Part shown: positions 17,576 through 24,794 of the stretch, one piece after another
How positions within the stretch are numbered: position 1 is the stretch's first letter
Layout of the letters: every line of letters begins with the position of its first letter
From: RGIG7213 sp045540335
GTDB taxonomy: Bacteria; Bacillota; Clostridia; Oscillospirales; CAG-272
Length of the DNA stretch: 64,000 bases
Direction: 5' to 3'
NCBI GenBank assembly: GCA_045540335.1
Contig: JAZQHC010000010.1
Location: 27,415-91,414, forward strand
Made by a program: the position numbers and the translations under genes
Notes under the pieces: generated by a model
Database searches by the model: none
What the model saw: the letters and a program-made list of their open reading frames with translations, nothing else
Told to the model about the DNA's origin: nothing

Positions 17576-18867
17576 CAGTCTTTAAGATTAAAAGCTTCCT
17601 TCAGATCTTCAACTTCACTTTCGGAAATGTGTACGATACTGCCGATGCTTTTTGAATTTATTATCGAATGCGCGGTCGATTCAAGAACCTCCATACGGTC
17701 AAACGCTTGAAGCAACGTAGAACCGGTAACAATAACACAGTCGTTATTAAAAATAAGTGCAGGGCGGTTCGGTGCAAACATTTCCGCGATCTTTTCGGGT
17801 GAAACGTATATATCTTCGTACGGGCGTTTTTCTATATCGCGCAAAAGTATATAGCTTTCGGGAATCGTTCTGGGGTCGAACACCGCATCAGTAACGGCAA
17901 ATGCCATTGCGTGCGGGGGATGTGCCAAAAGAACGGCGTTTATATCCGGATTTTTTTCGTATATCAAGGCGTGTGCTTTTACAGCACGAGAGGGGGTTTT
18001 GCCCTGCTCTTTCATATCTGCCTTTATTCTTACAAGGTCTTCTTCCTCAAGATATGCCCTGTCTTTTCCAAAGGGCGTTATAAGAAAGCTTCCGTCTGAA
18101 AGCCTTACGGAATACGTACCGTGCGTTGCCGTAAACAAGCCTTGCTTGTAAGAACGGCGGATAAGTGTTATCATATCACGCCTTGCTTCAAGCTCTTCAG
18201 AAGAACGTGAATTGGGTATAAAATCATCCATAAGCATATGGAATCGTGTTTCTGTAATCTTATATCCTTCGGGTGAAAGCGTCTTTACTTTACCCAATTT
18301 AGATGCAAGAATTTCAAGATTTGCAGAATAATCTATCGTTTCAAACATCATGAATGCCGTAAACATATCTTTAGCGCCGATGCAAACGCCGTGATTTTCC
18401 AGCAAAACTATTTCTACATCCTTTTCAAATTCCAAAGCGATATTTGCGCCAAGCTCTTTACTTCCGGGAACAGCATATTTTGCAATAGAAATTCTATCAC
18501 ACGTTTTTCTTACCGTGGGGATAAGGTCGAGATTAGGCAGCTTTCTTGCAATAGAAAACGCAACAAGCGCCGGGGGGTGTGCGTGAAGCACCGCACGAAT
18601 ATCGGGGCGCATATCGTAAACCGATTTATGGAACGGAAATTCGCTTGAGGGTTTATGAGGACCTATACAAGTACCGTCGGGTTTAACGCATATAATATCG
18701 CGCCTGGTAAGTGTACCCTTATCAATTCCAGCGGGGGTTATCCAGATATTTCCGTCTTTATCCATGATAGAAAGGTTACCGCCGGATGTGGTGGTAAGAC
18801 CTCTGTCATAGATTCTTTGCATGAACATAACAAGCTGGTCGGCAGGATGAATGTAATCCATATGCAT
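17575..18867 (-). CDS. Tandem class II aldolase/adducin-domain protein
   Basis: 430-residue protein with two class II aldolase domains in a row. The first (about 1-210) keeps the whole L-fuculose-phosphate-aldolase site: TTSGGNLS, KPSSE, the zinc pair in LHAHPP, and ENHG. The second (about 225-425) keeps the fold (THGTYSVR, AVLLAHPP) but has lost the catalytic glutamate, the first HxH histidine (now L) and the ENHG histidine (now NND). So only the N-terminal half should be active. RBS GGGAG is 8 bases before the ATG. It may act on fuculose-1-phosphate, given the fucose genes at 41-50 kb, but that link is inference. Confidence 0.85.
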   Translation of the reverse strand: MHMDYIHPADQLVMFMQRIYDRGLTTTSGGNLSIMDKDGNIWITPAGIDKGTLTRRDIICVKPDGTCIGPHKPSSEFPFHKSVYDMRPDIRAVLHAHPPALVAFSIARKLPNLDLIPTVRKTCDRISIAKYAVPGSKELGANIALEFEKDVEIVLLENHGVCIGAKDMFTAFMMFETIDYSANLEILASKLGKVKTLSPEGYKITETRFHMLMDDFIPNSRSSEELEARRDMITLIRRSYKQGLFTATHGTYSVRLSDGSFLITPFGKDRAYLEEEDLVRIKADMKEQGKTPSRAVKAHALIYEKNPDINAVLLAHPPHAMAFAVTDAVFDPRTIPESYILLRDIEKRPYEDIYVSPEKIAEMFAPNRPALIFNNDCVIVTGSTLLQAFDRMEVLESTAHSIINSKSIGSIVHISESEVEDLKEAFNLKD

Positions 18868-18911
18868 AACAAATTCTCCCTTTAAAAATAATTAAACAAT
18901 TCCTTATTATA

Positions 18912-20696
18912 TTATTCTTCTGTATTCGTAAATTTCATTGCAAGATCTGCAAGTGCCGCTTCTTCAGGTGCTGCAGGACATTCAGACATTATTTCCGAAG
19001 CATTTTGAACCTTCGGGAATGCAATTACATCGCGAAGGCTTGCAGCTTCGCAAATCAGCATAGAAAGCCTGTCAAGACCGATTCCTGCACCGCCGTGCGG
19101 GGGTGCGCCGTATTTATACGCATCAACCAAAAAGCCGAATTTCTTCTGTATTTCTTCTTCTGTCAAGCCAAGCGCCTTGAACATTTTTTGTTGTAATTCG
19201 TAATCGGTAATTCTGATAGATCCCGAAAGCAATTCAACGCCGTTAAGAACAAGGTCGTACGCCTTCGCCCTGACTTTTCCCGGGTCGCTTTGCAAGTATT
19301 CCAGACATTCGTTTCGGGGCATTGTAAACGGGTGGTGCATTGCCGCCCATACGCCGTTTTCTTCATCCCATTCAAAGAAAGGAAATTCGGTTATCCAAAG
19401 GAAATTATAACCTTCGCCGATAATTTCAAGCTGTTTGCCTACCTGCAAACGCAAAGCACCGAGAACGGGAAGCGTAATCCTGTCTTTATCGGCAACTATC
19501 AATGCAACGTCGCCTTTTTCGCATCCGAGCTTTGCCATTATCTTATCAAGCTCGCCTTCTGCCATGAATTTAGCAAAAGAACAGTTGGGCGTATCATCAA
19601 CATATCTGATATACGCAAGGCCCTTTGCGCCGATGCCCTTTGCGGCTTCCGTAAGCTTATCTATTTCTTTTCTTGTTAATTTAGCCGCCGCGCCCTTGGC
19701 AACGATACCGCGTACCGATCCGCCTGATGCGCAAGCACCGGAAAATACGGAAAAGCCGCTGTCTTTAACAATATCGGAAATATCACATATTTCCATTCCG
19801 AATCGCGTATCGGGTTTGTCAGAACCGTATCTTTCCATAGCCTCGTTATACGTCATTCTAACTATGGGAAGGTTTATTTTAACGTCAAGAAGCTGTGAAA
19901 ACAGTCTTTCAATAAACCCTTCTACGCAAATCATAACGTCTTCTTCATCTACGAAGGACATTTCAAGGTCTATCTGTGTAAATTCAGGCTGTCTGTCTGC
20001 GCGAAGATCTTCATCACGGAAGCAACGTGCAAGCTGTATATACTTATCAAAGCCCGAAAGCATCAACAGCTGCTTATATATTTGCGGCGACTGCGGCAAA
20101 GCGTACACCTTACCGTGGTGGATACGGGAAGGAACGATGTAGTCGCGCGCGCCTTCCGGCGTGGGCTTTATCATCATGGGAGTTTCTATTTCAAGAAAAC
20201 CGTTTTCATAAAAATACTCTCTGGCAATTTTTGCTATTTCGTGCCTTAATCTGATATTATTCTGCAAATGGTTGCGGCGAAGATCAAGGTATCTGTATTT
20301 AAGCAAAAGCTCGTCACGCACGTTAACGCCGTCTTTGATTTCAAACGGTGTGGTTTGTGCCGCAGAAAGAATCTTCATTGATTTTACTTCTATTTCGACA
20401 TCGCCGTTTTTCATGGTTTTATTAACGGCGTCTCTGATACGTACAGTACCCCTTACGGAAAGAACGTATTCGCTTCTTACAGAAAAGGCTTTTTCAAACA
20501 CCTCTTTATCTGTATTTTCGTCGAAAGCAAGCTGTATTATACCTTCTCTGTCGCGAAGGTCGATAAATATCAATGCACCAAGGTCGCGCCTGCGCTGTAC
20601 CCAGCCGCACACGCACACTTCCTGACCTGTTAATTCATTTGTAATTTCGCCGCAGTAGTGCGTTCTTTTATCATTTACGGTAAATAATTCAGCCAT
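18912..20696 (-). CDS. aspS: Aspartyl-tRNA synthetase
   Basis: Class II synthetase of 594 residues, the normal bacterial length. It has the N-terminal OB anticodon-binding domain (VCVCGWVQRRRDLGALIFIDLRD), motif 2 (FRDEDLRADRQPEFTQIDLEMSF), the bacterial GAD insertion and motif 3 (GGAGIGLDRLSML). It follows hisS by 5 bases; the hisS-aspS pair is a common Bacillota arrangement. Whether it is discriminating or also charges tRNA-Asn cannot be told here. Confidence 0.97.
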   Translation of the reverse strand: MAELFTVNDKRTHYCGEITNELTGQEVCVCGWVQRRRDLGALIFIDLRDREGIIQLAFDENTDKEVFEKAFSVRSEYVLSVRGTVRIRDAVNKTMKNGDVEIEVKSMKILSAAQTTPFEIKDGVNVRDELLLKYRYLDLRRNHLQNNIRLRHEIAKIAREYFYENGFLEIETPMMIKPTPEGARDYIVPSRIHHGKVYALPQSPQIYKQLLMLSGFDKYIQLARCFRDEDLRADRQPEFTQIDLEMSFVDEEDVMICVEGFIERLFSQLLDVKINLPIVRMTYNEAMERYGSDKPDTRFGMEICDISDIVKDSGFSVFSGACASGGSVRGIVAKGAAAKLTRKEIDKLTEAAKGIGAKGLAYIRYVDDTPNCSFAKFMAEGELDKIMAKLGCEKGDVALIVADKDRITLPVLGALRLQVGKQLEIIGEGYNFLWITEFPFFEWDEENGVWAAMHHPFTMPRNECLEYLQSDPGKVRAKAYDLVLNGVELLSGSIRITDYELQQKMFKALGLTEEEIQKKFGFLVDAYKYGAPPHGGAGIGLDRLSMLICEAASLRDVIAFPKVQNASEIMSECPAAPEEAALADLAMKFTNTEE

Positions 20697-20701
20697 TTTT
20701 A

Positions 20702-21979
20702 TTATTCCTCATTCGTTTTAAAAAATTCTGCAAGGGCAGATATTTCAACTTCCGTTTGTTCGCTTGTTGCCATATTTTTAAGTATGGCCTTACCCGTTTC
20801 TATCTCTGTATCGCCGATTATGGCGGTATATTTGGCATTTATTTTATCGGCGTATTTCATTTGCGCTTTAAGGCTTCTGCCGACAAGATCACATTCGGCA
20901 TAAACGTTAGCCTGCCTTAAATTTTGAATTATGGCAAGGGCTTTCGTTTGCGCGCTTTTACCAAGCGAGGCGATATACAGCACGGGCGATTTTTTCTTCG
21001 GCAGGTCGATACCTGACATTTGCAAAGCAATTATCAAGCGCGAAAGCCCCATAGCAAAGCCAACACCCGACAATTTCGGACCGCCAAGCTCTTCAACAAG
21101 GCCGTCGTATCTGCCGCCGCCGCCAAGTGCCAATCTACGCACGTTTCCGTCTTTATCCGGTTCACCAGGGCCAATTATTTCAAAAACGGTTTTGGTATAA
21201 TAGTCAAGTCCTCTTACTATACCCGTATCAACCTTATAATCAACGCCCATTTCGCGCAAGGATTCTTCTACCGTCGCCATATGGTCTTTACAATTATCAC
21301 AAAGATAATCAAGCGTTTTAGGCGCGTTCTTCGCCAAAGCGGCGCATTCGGGATTTTTACAGTCAAGAATACGCAAAGGGTTTGTTTTTAATCTTGCCTT
21401 GCACGTATCGCACAAGGTATCGTAATTTGCCTGATAATATTCCGTTAAAGCCTTTCTGTACAACGGGCGGCATTCTTTACATCCGATTGAATTTATTTCA
21501 AGCGAGTAATCGCTTATTCCCAATGCTTTTACATATGCGTCTGCAAGTGCAATTACAGAAGCGTCGGAAGCGGGCGATTCCGACCCGTACATTTCAACAC
21601 CGTACTGATAAAACTCGCGGTATCTGCCTGATGCGGGCTTTTCATATCTGAAGCAGCTTATCAAATAATACATTTTAAGCGGCATTGCATCAGAACATCT
21701 GCCGTTTTCGATAATACTTCTTGCGATGGAAGCAGTGCCTTCCGGACGAAGCGTCATAGAACGGTTATCCTTATCAAAAAAGGTGTACATTTCTTTTTGC
21801 ACAACGTCGGTAGTATCACCCACACCTCTTGAAAACAGCTCTGTTTGTTCAAAGGTGGGAAATCTTATTTCGCCGAACCCGTAAAGTGCAGATATTTCAC
21901 GTGCTTTATTTTCAACGTATTGCCAAAGGGGGGTATCCTCGGGCATGATATCCATTGTACCCCTCGGTTTTATAATCAT
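20702..21979 (-). CDS. hisS: Histidyl-tRNA synthetase
   Basis: Class II synthetase of 425 residues. It opens with KPRGTMDIMPEDTPLW, has motif 2 (FRYEKPASGRYREFYQYGVE), the histidine A motif GLDYYTKTVFEI, motif 3 (GVGFAMGLSRL) and a C-terminal anticodon-binding domain. GGAGAG lies 7 bases before the ATG. A four-cysteine stretch (CDTCKARL...CKNPEC and CDNCKDH) as in many Clostridia suggests a structural zinc site. No T-box leader is present; the upstream gap is only about 70 bases. Confidence 0.97.
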   Translation of the reverse strand: MIIKPRGTMDIMPEDTPLWQYVENKAREISALYGFGEIRFPTFEQTELFSRGVGDTTDVVQKEMYTFFDKDNRSMTLRPEGTASIARSIIENGRCSDAMPLKMYYLISCFRYEKPASGRYREFYQYGVEMYGSESPASDASVIALADAYVKALGISDYSLEINSIGCKECRPLYRKALTEYYQANYDTLCDTCKARLKTNPLRILDCKNPECAALAKNAPKTLDYLCDNCKDHMATVEESLREMGVDYKVDTGIVRGLDYYTKTVFEIIGPGEPDKDGNVRRLALGGGGRYDGLVEELGGPKLSGVGFAMGLSRLIIALQMSGIDLPKKKSPVLYIASLGKSAQTKALAIIQNLRQANVYAECDLVGRSLKAQMKYADKINAKYTAIIGDTEIETGKAILKNMATSEQTEVEISALAEFFKTNEE

Positions 21980-22017
21980 TGCTTATCTCTCCAATTATAT
22001 AACATATATTCTTTAAA

Positions 22018-22046
22018 ACTATATCACATTTTTTTGATATTTGCAA
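22018..22046 (-). promoter_or_regulatory. Predicted sigma-A promoter of hisS-aspS
   Basis: On the minus strand TTGCAA (22041-22046) and TATAGT (22018-22023) are 17 bases apart, in the short gap between the phosphopantetheinyl transferase and hisS. Confidence 0.55.
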
Positions 22047-22051
22047 CATAT

Positions 22052-22705
22052 TTATAAAAAAAACTGTGTCATATCAATAAGATTTTTAGGAAACGTGCCG
22101 CTTTTATTACAAACGGAAATATAAACATCATCTTTCCTATATGTTTTTATATGTGCATCTTCTAAATTATAAACACCGCCATTCGGAATACACACAACGG
22201 AATTTATCGGTCTGCTGAAACCTTCTGAAGTATATTTCACAAAGCTTTCCTTCATTGTCCATATTTGGGTAAAAAGCGCATTTGGATCTTGAGATGATGA
22301 AATAGCACTACACTCTTCCGAAGAAAAAAAGCGTTTTGCAATTTGCAAATAATTCTGCGTATGCTTTATTTCTTCGCAATCTATGCCGATATCTTCTGAA
22401 GAAACGCCGCAGCATATAAAATTTTTACCATGGGAAATGTTGTAATATATATCCCCGCGTTTGAAGTATTCCTTTCCGTATGCGGTTGTATATGTTTCTT
22501 CGACGGTATAATCAACATCAACATCCTTAAGGGCGGCAGATAAAAGCACGCCTGCGGCAAAGCGTGGAAAATTTTTATTCTTTTCATACATTTTGCATCG
22601 TTGCTCGGACACGAGAAACTTAAAATTTTCAGCACAGCGTTTTTTATCCTCGGTTGTTAAGCACCGAAGGTCCGCATAATATACAGCAGTTTTTTCAAAG
22701 AACAT
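22052..22705 (-). CDS. 4'-phosphopantetheinyl transferase (Sfp type)
   Basis: 217-residue enzyme that moves phosphopantetheine from CoA to a carrier-protein serine. The family motifs are clear: YYNISHGK for CoA binding, the magnesium-binding GIDCEEI, and WTMKESFVKYTSEG. The pattern is of the Sfp/AcpT class rather than the short AcpS class. Its start overlaps the end of the upstream unknown gene by 11 bases. Possible partner in the window is the ACP at 7.8 kb. Confidence 0.88.
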   Translation of the reverse strand: MFFEKTAVYYADLRCLTTEDKKRCAENFKFLVSEQRCKMYEKNKNFPRFAAGVLLSAALKDVDVDYTVEETYTTAYGKEYFKRGDIYYNISHGKNFICCGVSSEDIGIDCEEIKHTQNYLQIAKRFFSSEECSAISSSQDPNALFTQIWTMKESFVKYTSEGFSRPINSVVCIPNGGVYNLEDAHIKTYRKDDVYISVCNKSGTFPKNLIDMTQFFL

Positions 22706-23198
22706 GGGCGATCACCTTTTTTAAAGTTTCACACTTTACGTAAAGCTTATCCGACGTTATTCGTTCATACATGCCTGCATATTTTTTATTTATATCATCC
22801 GTCAACAGGATAACAAGCGTATTTTTTCCAATATCGGATATAACCTCGCCCGCCATTCTTCTGGCATATGTTCTTGTTGAAAAAAGATCCATTTGCGAAA
22901 TAACAATAACGTCTGTATCGCTTTCGTCTATAATATCCGGCGATTTGTTGATACTGTACGTAGTTTTTTTCAAAACGCGGTTAAGTATAGCCTCACCGTT
23001 AACCTTCAAGATTTTTTTATCGCTTTGTGTTAAAAGGCGGTTGATAAGCGCTTCTTTTCCGTTTTGATCGTTCCCGTCGAGAATAACCGTGCCTTTTTTG
23101 CTTATATAGCAATGCACGTATATCTCATCAGGCGAAACCTCGTTTTTATCTTCCCTTTTCCATGCGGGTATATCGTTTTTTTCTATAACGGTCGCCAT
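22695..23198 (-). CDS. Uncharacterised protein coupled to phosphopantetheinyl transferase
   Basis: 167-residue soluble alpha/beta protein that I do not recognise. A degenerate P-loop-like stretch (VILDGNDQNGKEALINRLL) and later hydrophobic strands (VIVISQMDLFS, LVILLTDD) suggest a nucleotide-binding or Rossmann-like fold, but the Walker A GKT/S is missing. The frame opens at an ATG at 23240, only about 4 bases from the predicted transcription start; the ATG at 23198, with AAGGAG 13 bases upstream, is preferred with moderate confidence. Its 3' end overlaps the transferase gene by 11 bases. Confidence 0.6.
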   Translation of the reverse strand: MATVIEKNDIPAWKREDKNEVSPDEIYVHCYISKKGTVILDGNDQNGKEALINRLLTQSDKKILKVNGEAILNRVLKKTTYSINKSPDIIDESDTDVIVISQMDLFSTRTYARRMAGEVISDIGKNTLVILLTDDINKKYAGMYERITSDKLYVKCETLKKVIAHVL

Positions 23199-23250
23199 GC
23201 TATCGCTATAACTCCTTAATGTAAAATACCGTTGAATCATTCATTGTGAT

Positions 23251-23279
23251 ATTGTAACATATATCTGTGAATATTTCAA
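23251..23279 (-). promoter_or_regulatory. Predicted sigma-A promoter of the 22.7-23.2 kb pair
   Basis: TTGAAA (23274-23279), 17-base spacer and TACAAT (23251-23256) on the minus strand. The inferred start near 23244 leaves no leader for an ATG at 23240, which supports the downstream start at 23198. Confidence 0.55.
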
Positions 23280-23344
23280 TATTTCCCAAAAACACAGTAT
23301 ATAAAGTTCTGTTACAATACAACTGATAGGTGATGAATAGAAAA

Positions 23345-23417
23345 GGAAAATAGCAACCAAATGTGATATAATGGTAATAACCACAAAACCAAAAAAAATC
23401 ACAAGGATCTATTTTCC
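23345..23417. repeat. 9-bp inverted repeat bounding a 73-bp AT-rich segment
   Basis: GGAAAATAG (23345-23353) is exactly inverted as CTATTTTCC (23409-23417). Between them is an AT-rich stretch with a TATAAT box. This looks like the end region of an insertion sequence that has otherwise been lost, or a small non-autonomous element. No open frame is present. Confidence 0.4.
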
Positions 23418-23503
23418 ATTAGTATTATAATATTCGCCAGTTCGAATCTGTCGAAAGCCCCGAAATGCATCTACAAAATTTCGAAAAACTTCAGAGTCGA
23501 AAA

Positions 23504-23686
23504 ACGAAGCATTCGCTTCGCGAATATGAAGCACAAGGCTGCGGCTTGTATTAAGCGGCCGCGTTGCCGCCACGAAGCGAAGCGCGCCCGCGCATCCTCA
23601 TATGCCGAAGGCATGCTTCATAGGGCGAAGCCCCGCTTCACGAGTTGCTGCGCAACTCGCTTCATGCGCCGCAAGGCGCGCTTCAT
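23504..23686. repeat. Mini-hairpin array 1 (AYRAAGC / GCTTCAT linkers)
   Basis: Four 7-base linkers (ACGAAGC 23504, ATGAAGC 23526, ATTAAGC 23550, ACGAAGC 23572) alternate with short perfect or near-perfect hairpins, then four linkers of the reverse complement type (GCTTCAT 23615, GCTTCAC 23635, GCTTCAT 23659 and 23680) alternate with more hairpins, for example GGGCGAAGCCC, GAGTTGC-TGC-GCAACTC and GCGCC-GCAA-GGCGC. Left and right linkers can pair, so the whole can fold as one branched structure. GC content is far above that of its surroundings. It stops 2 bases before the A-tract of the terminator at 23689. No protein is coded. Confidence 0.8.
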
Positions 23687-23688
23687 TG

Positions 23689-23721
23689 AAAAAAAGCACT
23701 TGCGTGAGCAAGTGCTTTTTT
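23689..23721. terminator. Terminator hairpin at the edge of array 1
   Basis: GCACTTGC (23696-23703), loop GTGA, GCAAGTGC (23708-23715), flanked by seven A and six T. On the minus strand it would end transcription of the Cys-rich gene about 90 bases downstream of its stop. Confidence 0.85.
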
Positions 23722-23811
23722 CTGCGAAGAAACGCGCAAACGGTGCGCGGGGCAGGAAAAAACGCAAAAAAGGTGCGTGAATGTAGGCAAGAACGACTAA
23801 AAGTACACCAA

Positions 23812-24261
23812 TTAGTTTTTTTGCAAGTGATATAAATAATCATTGTATGTATAGCAATCATCACTTTGATAAATAAAATCATCGCAACAATGGATTGACG
23901 AAACCTCTCTTTTAAAGAAAGAATCATGACCTTTATCATCTATCAATTCTATTACAGAGTCTTTAGATGTTATTTTAACATCTTTCGTGCAGTAAAGTTG
24001 ATTTTCTTTATTTCCATACGGACACATAGTTCCGTGTCTACAGGTCATGCAACAAGCAAGAAACGTATCGTGTGGGAGTTTTCTTTGCAGATTCGCAAAA
24101 GCGTCAACCCACAAATAATCCCTTCCTGTTCCGCAATATTCTATGTTATTATATTTTAATGTTATTTCAACTTCATTGTCGGTATAGGAAATTTTTACAG
24201 GCAATGATATTTTATTTGTTTGTGAGAGTAAGGTGATTTGTGATTCAATAATTTCTTTCAT
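23812..24261 (-). CDS. Small Cys-rich protein of unknown function
   Basis: 149-residue soluble protein that I cannot assign. The middle has a cysteine cluster CCMTCRHGTMCPYG followed by LYC, like a small metal-binding knuckle, and the C-terminus is acidic and Tyr-rich (DDFIYQSDDCYTYNDYLYHL). A frame is open upstream to 24417 but runs through the hairpin array; AGGAGG 7 bases before the ATG at 24261 fixes the start. It has its own promoter whose -35 box abuts array 2, and is enclosed by the two hairpin arrays. Confidence 0.75.
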   Translation of the reverse strand: MKEIIESQITLLSQTNKISLPVKISYTDNEVEITLKYNNIEYCGTGRDYLWVDAFANLQRKLPHDTFLACCMTCRHGTMCPYGNKENQLYCTKDVKITSKDSVIELIDDKGHDSFFKREVSSIHCCDDFIYQSDDCYTYNDYLYHLQKN

Positions 24262-24283
24262 AGCCGCACCTCCTATTATCGTT

Positions 24284-24312
24284 ATTATATCATAAAATCG
24301 GTTGTTTGTCAA
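24284..24312 (-). promoter_or_regulatory. Sigma-A promoter of the Cys-rich gene, abutting array 2
   Basis: Perfect TTGACA (24307-24312), 17-base spacer, TATAAT (24284-24289) on the minus strand. The -35 hexamer ends directly against the first ATGATG linker of array 2 (24313). Confidence 0.8.
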
Positions 24313-24482
24313 ATGATGCATCGCCTGCAGCGATATGATGCATTTGCTTCGCAAATATGATGTTGCTCCCTTCGGTCGCAATGATGCGATGTTTGCCATA
24401 AAATGTGGCGAAGCCACGCATCATTAGGCGAAGCCGTCATCATTGGCGAAGCCAACATCATTTGCCGAAGGCAAACATCATT
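24313..24482. repeat. Mini-hairpin array 2 (ATGATG / CATCATT linkers)
   Basis: Four ATGATG linkers (24313, 24335, 24357, 24381) alternate with hairpins such as ATCGC-CTGCA-GCGAT and ATTTGC-TTC-GCAAAT. After a central segment (about 24387-24418) come four CATCATT linkers (24419, 24438, 24456, 24476) alternating with GGCGAAGCC, TTGGCGAAGCCAA and TTTGCCGAAGGCAAA. The right linkers are the reverse complement of the left ones, so the array is mirror-symmetric. It ends one base before the A-tract of the tRNA-Gln terminator. Several hairpins contain GCGAAGC, known as an unusually stable DNA mini-hairpin. No protein is coded. Confidence 0.82.
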
Positions 24483-24484
24483 CA

Positions 24485-24524
24485 AAAAACGCACCTTTGT
24501 CGGTAGACAAAAGTGCGTTTTTTG
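24485..24524 (-). terminator. Intrinsic terminator of tRNA-Gln
   Basis: Long hairpin with GACAAA/TTTGTC at the loop side and CGCAC/GTGCG outside, one internal mismatch, and six A / six T on the flanks. It begins 1-2 bases after the encoded CCA of the tRNA on the minus strand. Confidence 0.9.
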
Positions 24525-24525
24525 T

Positions 24526-24602
24526 TGGCTGGGATAGCTGGACTCGAACCAGCGGAATGCAAGAGTCAAAGTCTTGTGCCTTACCGACTTGGCTATATCC
24601 CA
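24526..24602 (-). tRNA. tRNA-Gln (anticodon TTG)
   Basis: Full cloverleaf on the minus strand. The acceptor stem TGGGATA pairs with TATCCCA, the D arm carries the usual AGCC...GGTAAGGC, the anticodon stem CAAGA/TCTTG encloses loop CTTTGAC with anticodon TTG (reads CAA/CAG), and the T arm is CTGGTTCGAGTCCAG. Discriminator base is G, followed by an encoded CCA at 24526-24528. Confidence 0.95.
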
Positions 24603-24614
24603 ACGCGCCTATAT

Positions 24615-24642
24615 ATTATACCACGTTTTTTGATTTTGTCAA
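24615..24642 (-). promoter_or_regulatory. Sigma-A promoter of tRNA-Gln
   Basis: TTGACA (24637-24642) and TATAAT (24615-24620) with a 16-base spacer on the minus strand; transcription would begin about 6 bases before the mature tRNA. Confidence 0.85.
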
Positions 24643-24794
24643 TACCTTTTAAGAAAAAAATTTAATTATACGGAAAAACTTGAATATCTATATGAAAAAC
24701 TTTTTTTGTTTTTCTTAAAAAGTTGCAAATCTATATAGAAACATTTTCAAAATAGTAGTATAATTACTTGAAGCACACATTTAAGGGGAAAACG

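Noticed and set aside
21980..22051. T-box riboswitch before hisS
   Set aside because: The gap is only about 70 bases and lacks the T-box sequence and specifier stem.
23526..23780. Arg/Ala-rich open frame through array 1
   Set aside because: It is an artefact of the GC-rich hairpins, with no ribosome site and no recognisable protein.
24262..24417. N-terminal extension of the Cys-rich protein
   Set aside because: It would read through array 2 and the promoter; AGGAGG before the ATG at 24261 is decisive.
23504..24482. CRISPR array
   Set aside because: The constant part is only 6-7 bases, the variable parts are palindromes of different length, the constant part inverts halfway, and no cas gene is near.
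23504..24482. Integron attC array or REP/BIME cluster
   Set aside because: No integrase, no cassette frames between hairpins, and no GTAG/GGAG-type REP head or RAYT gene in the window.
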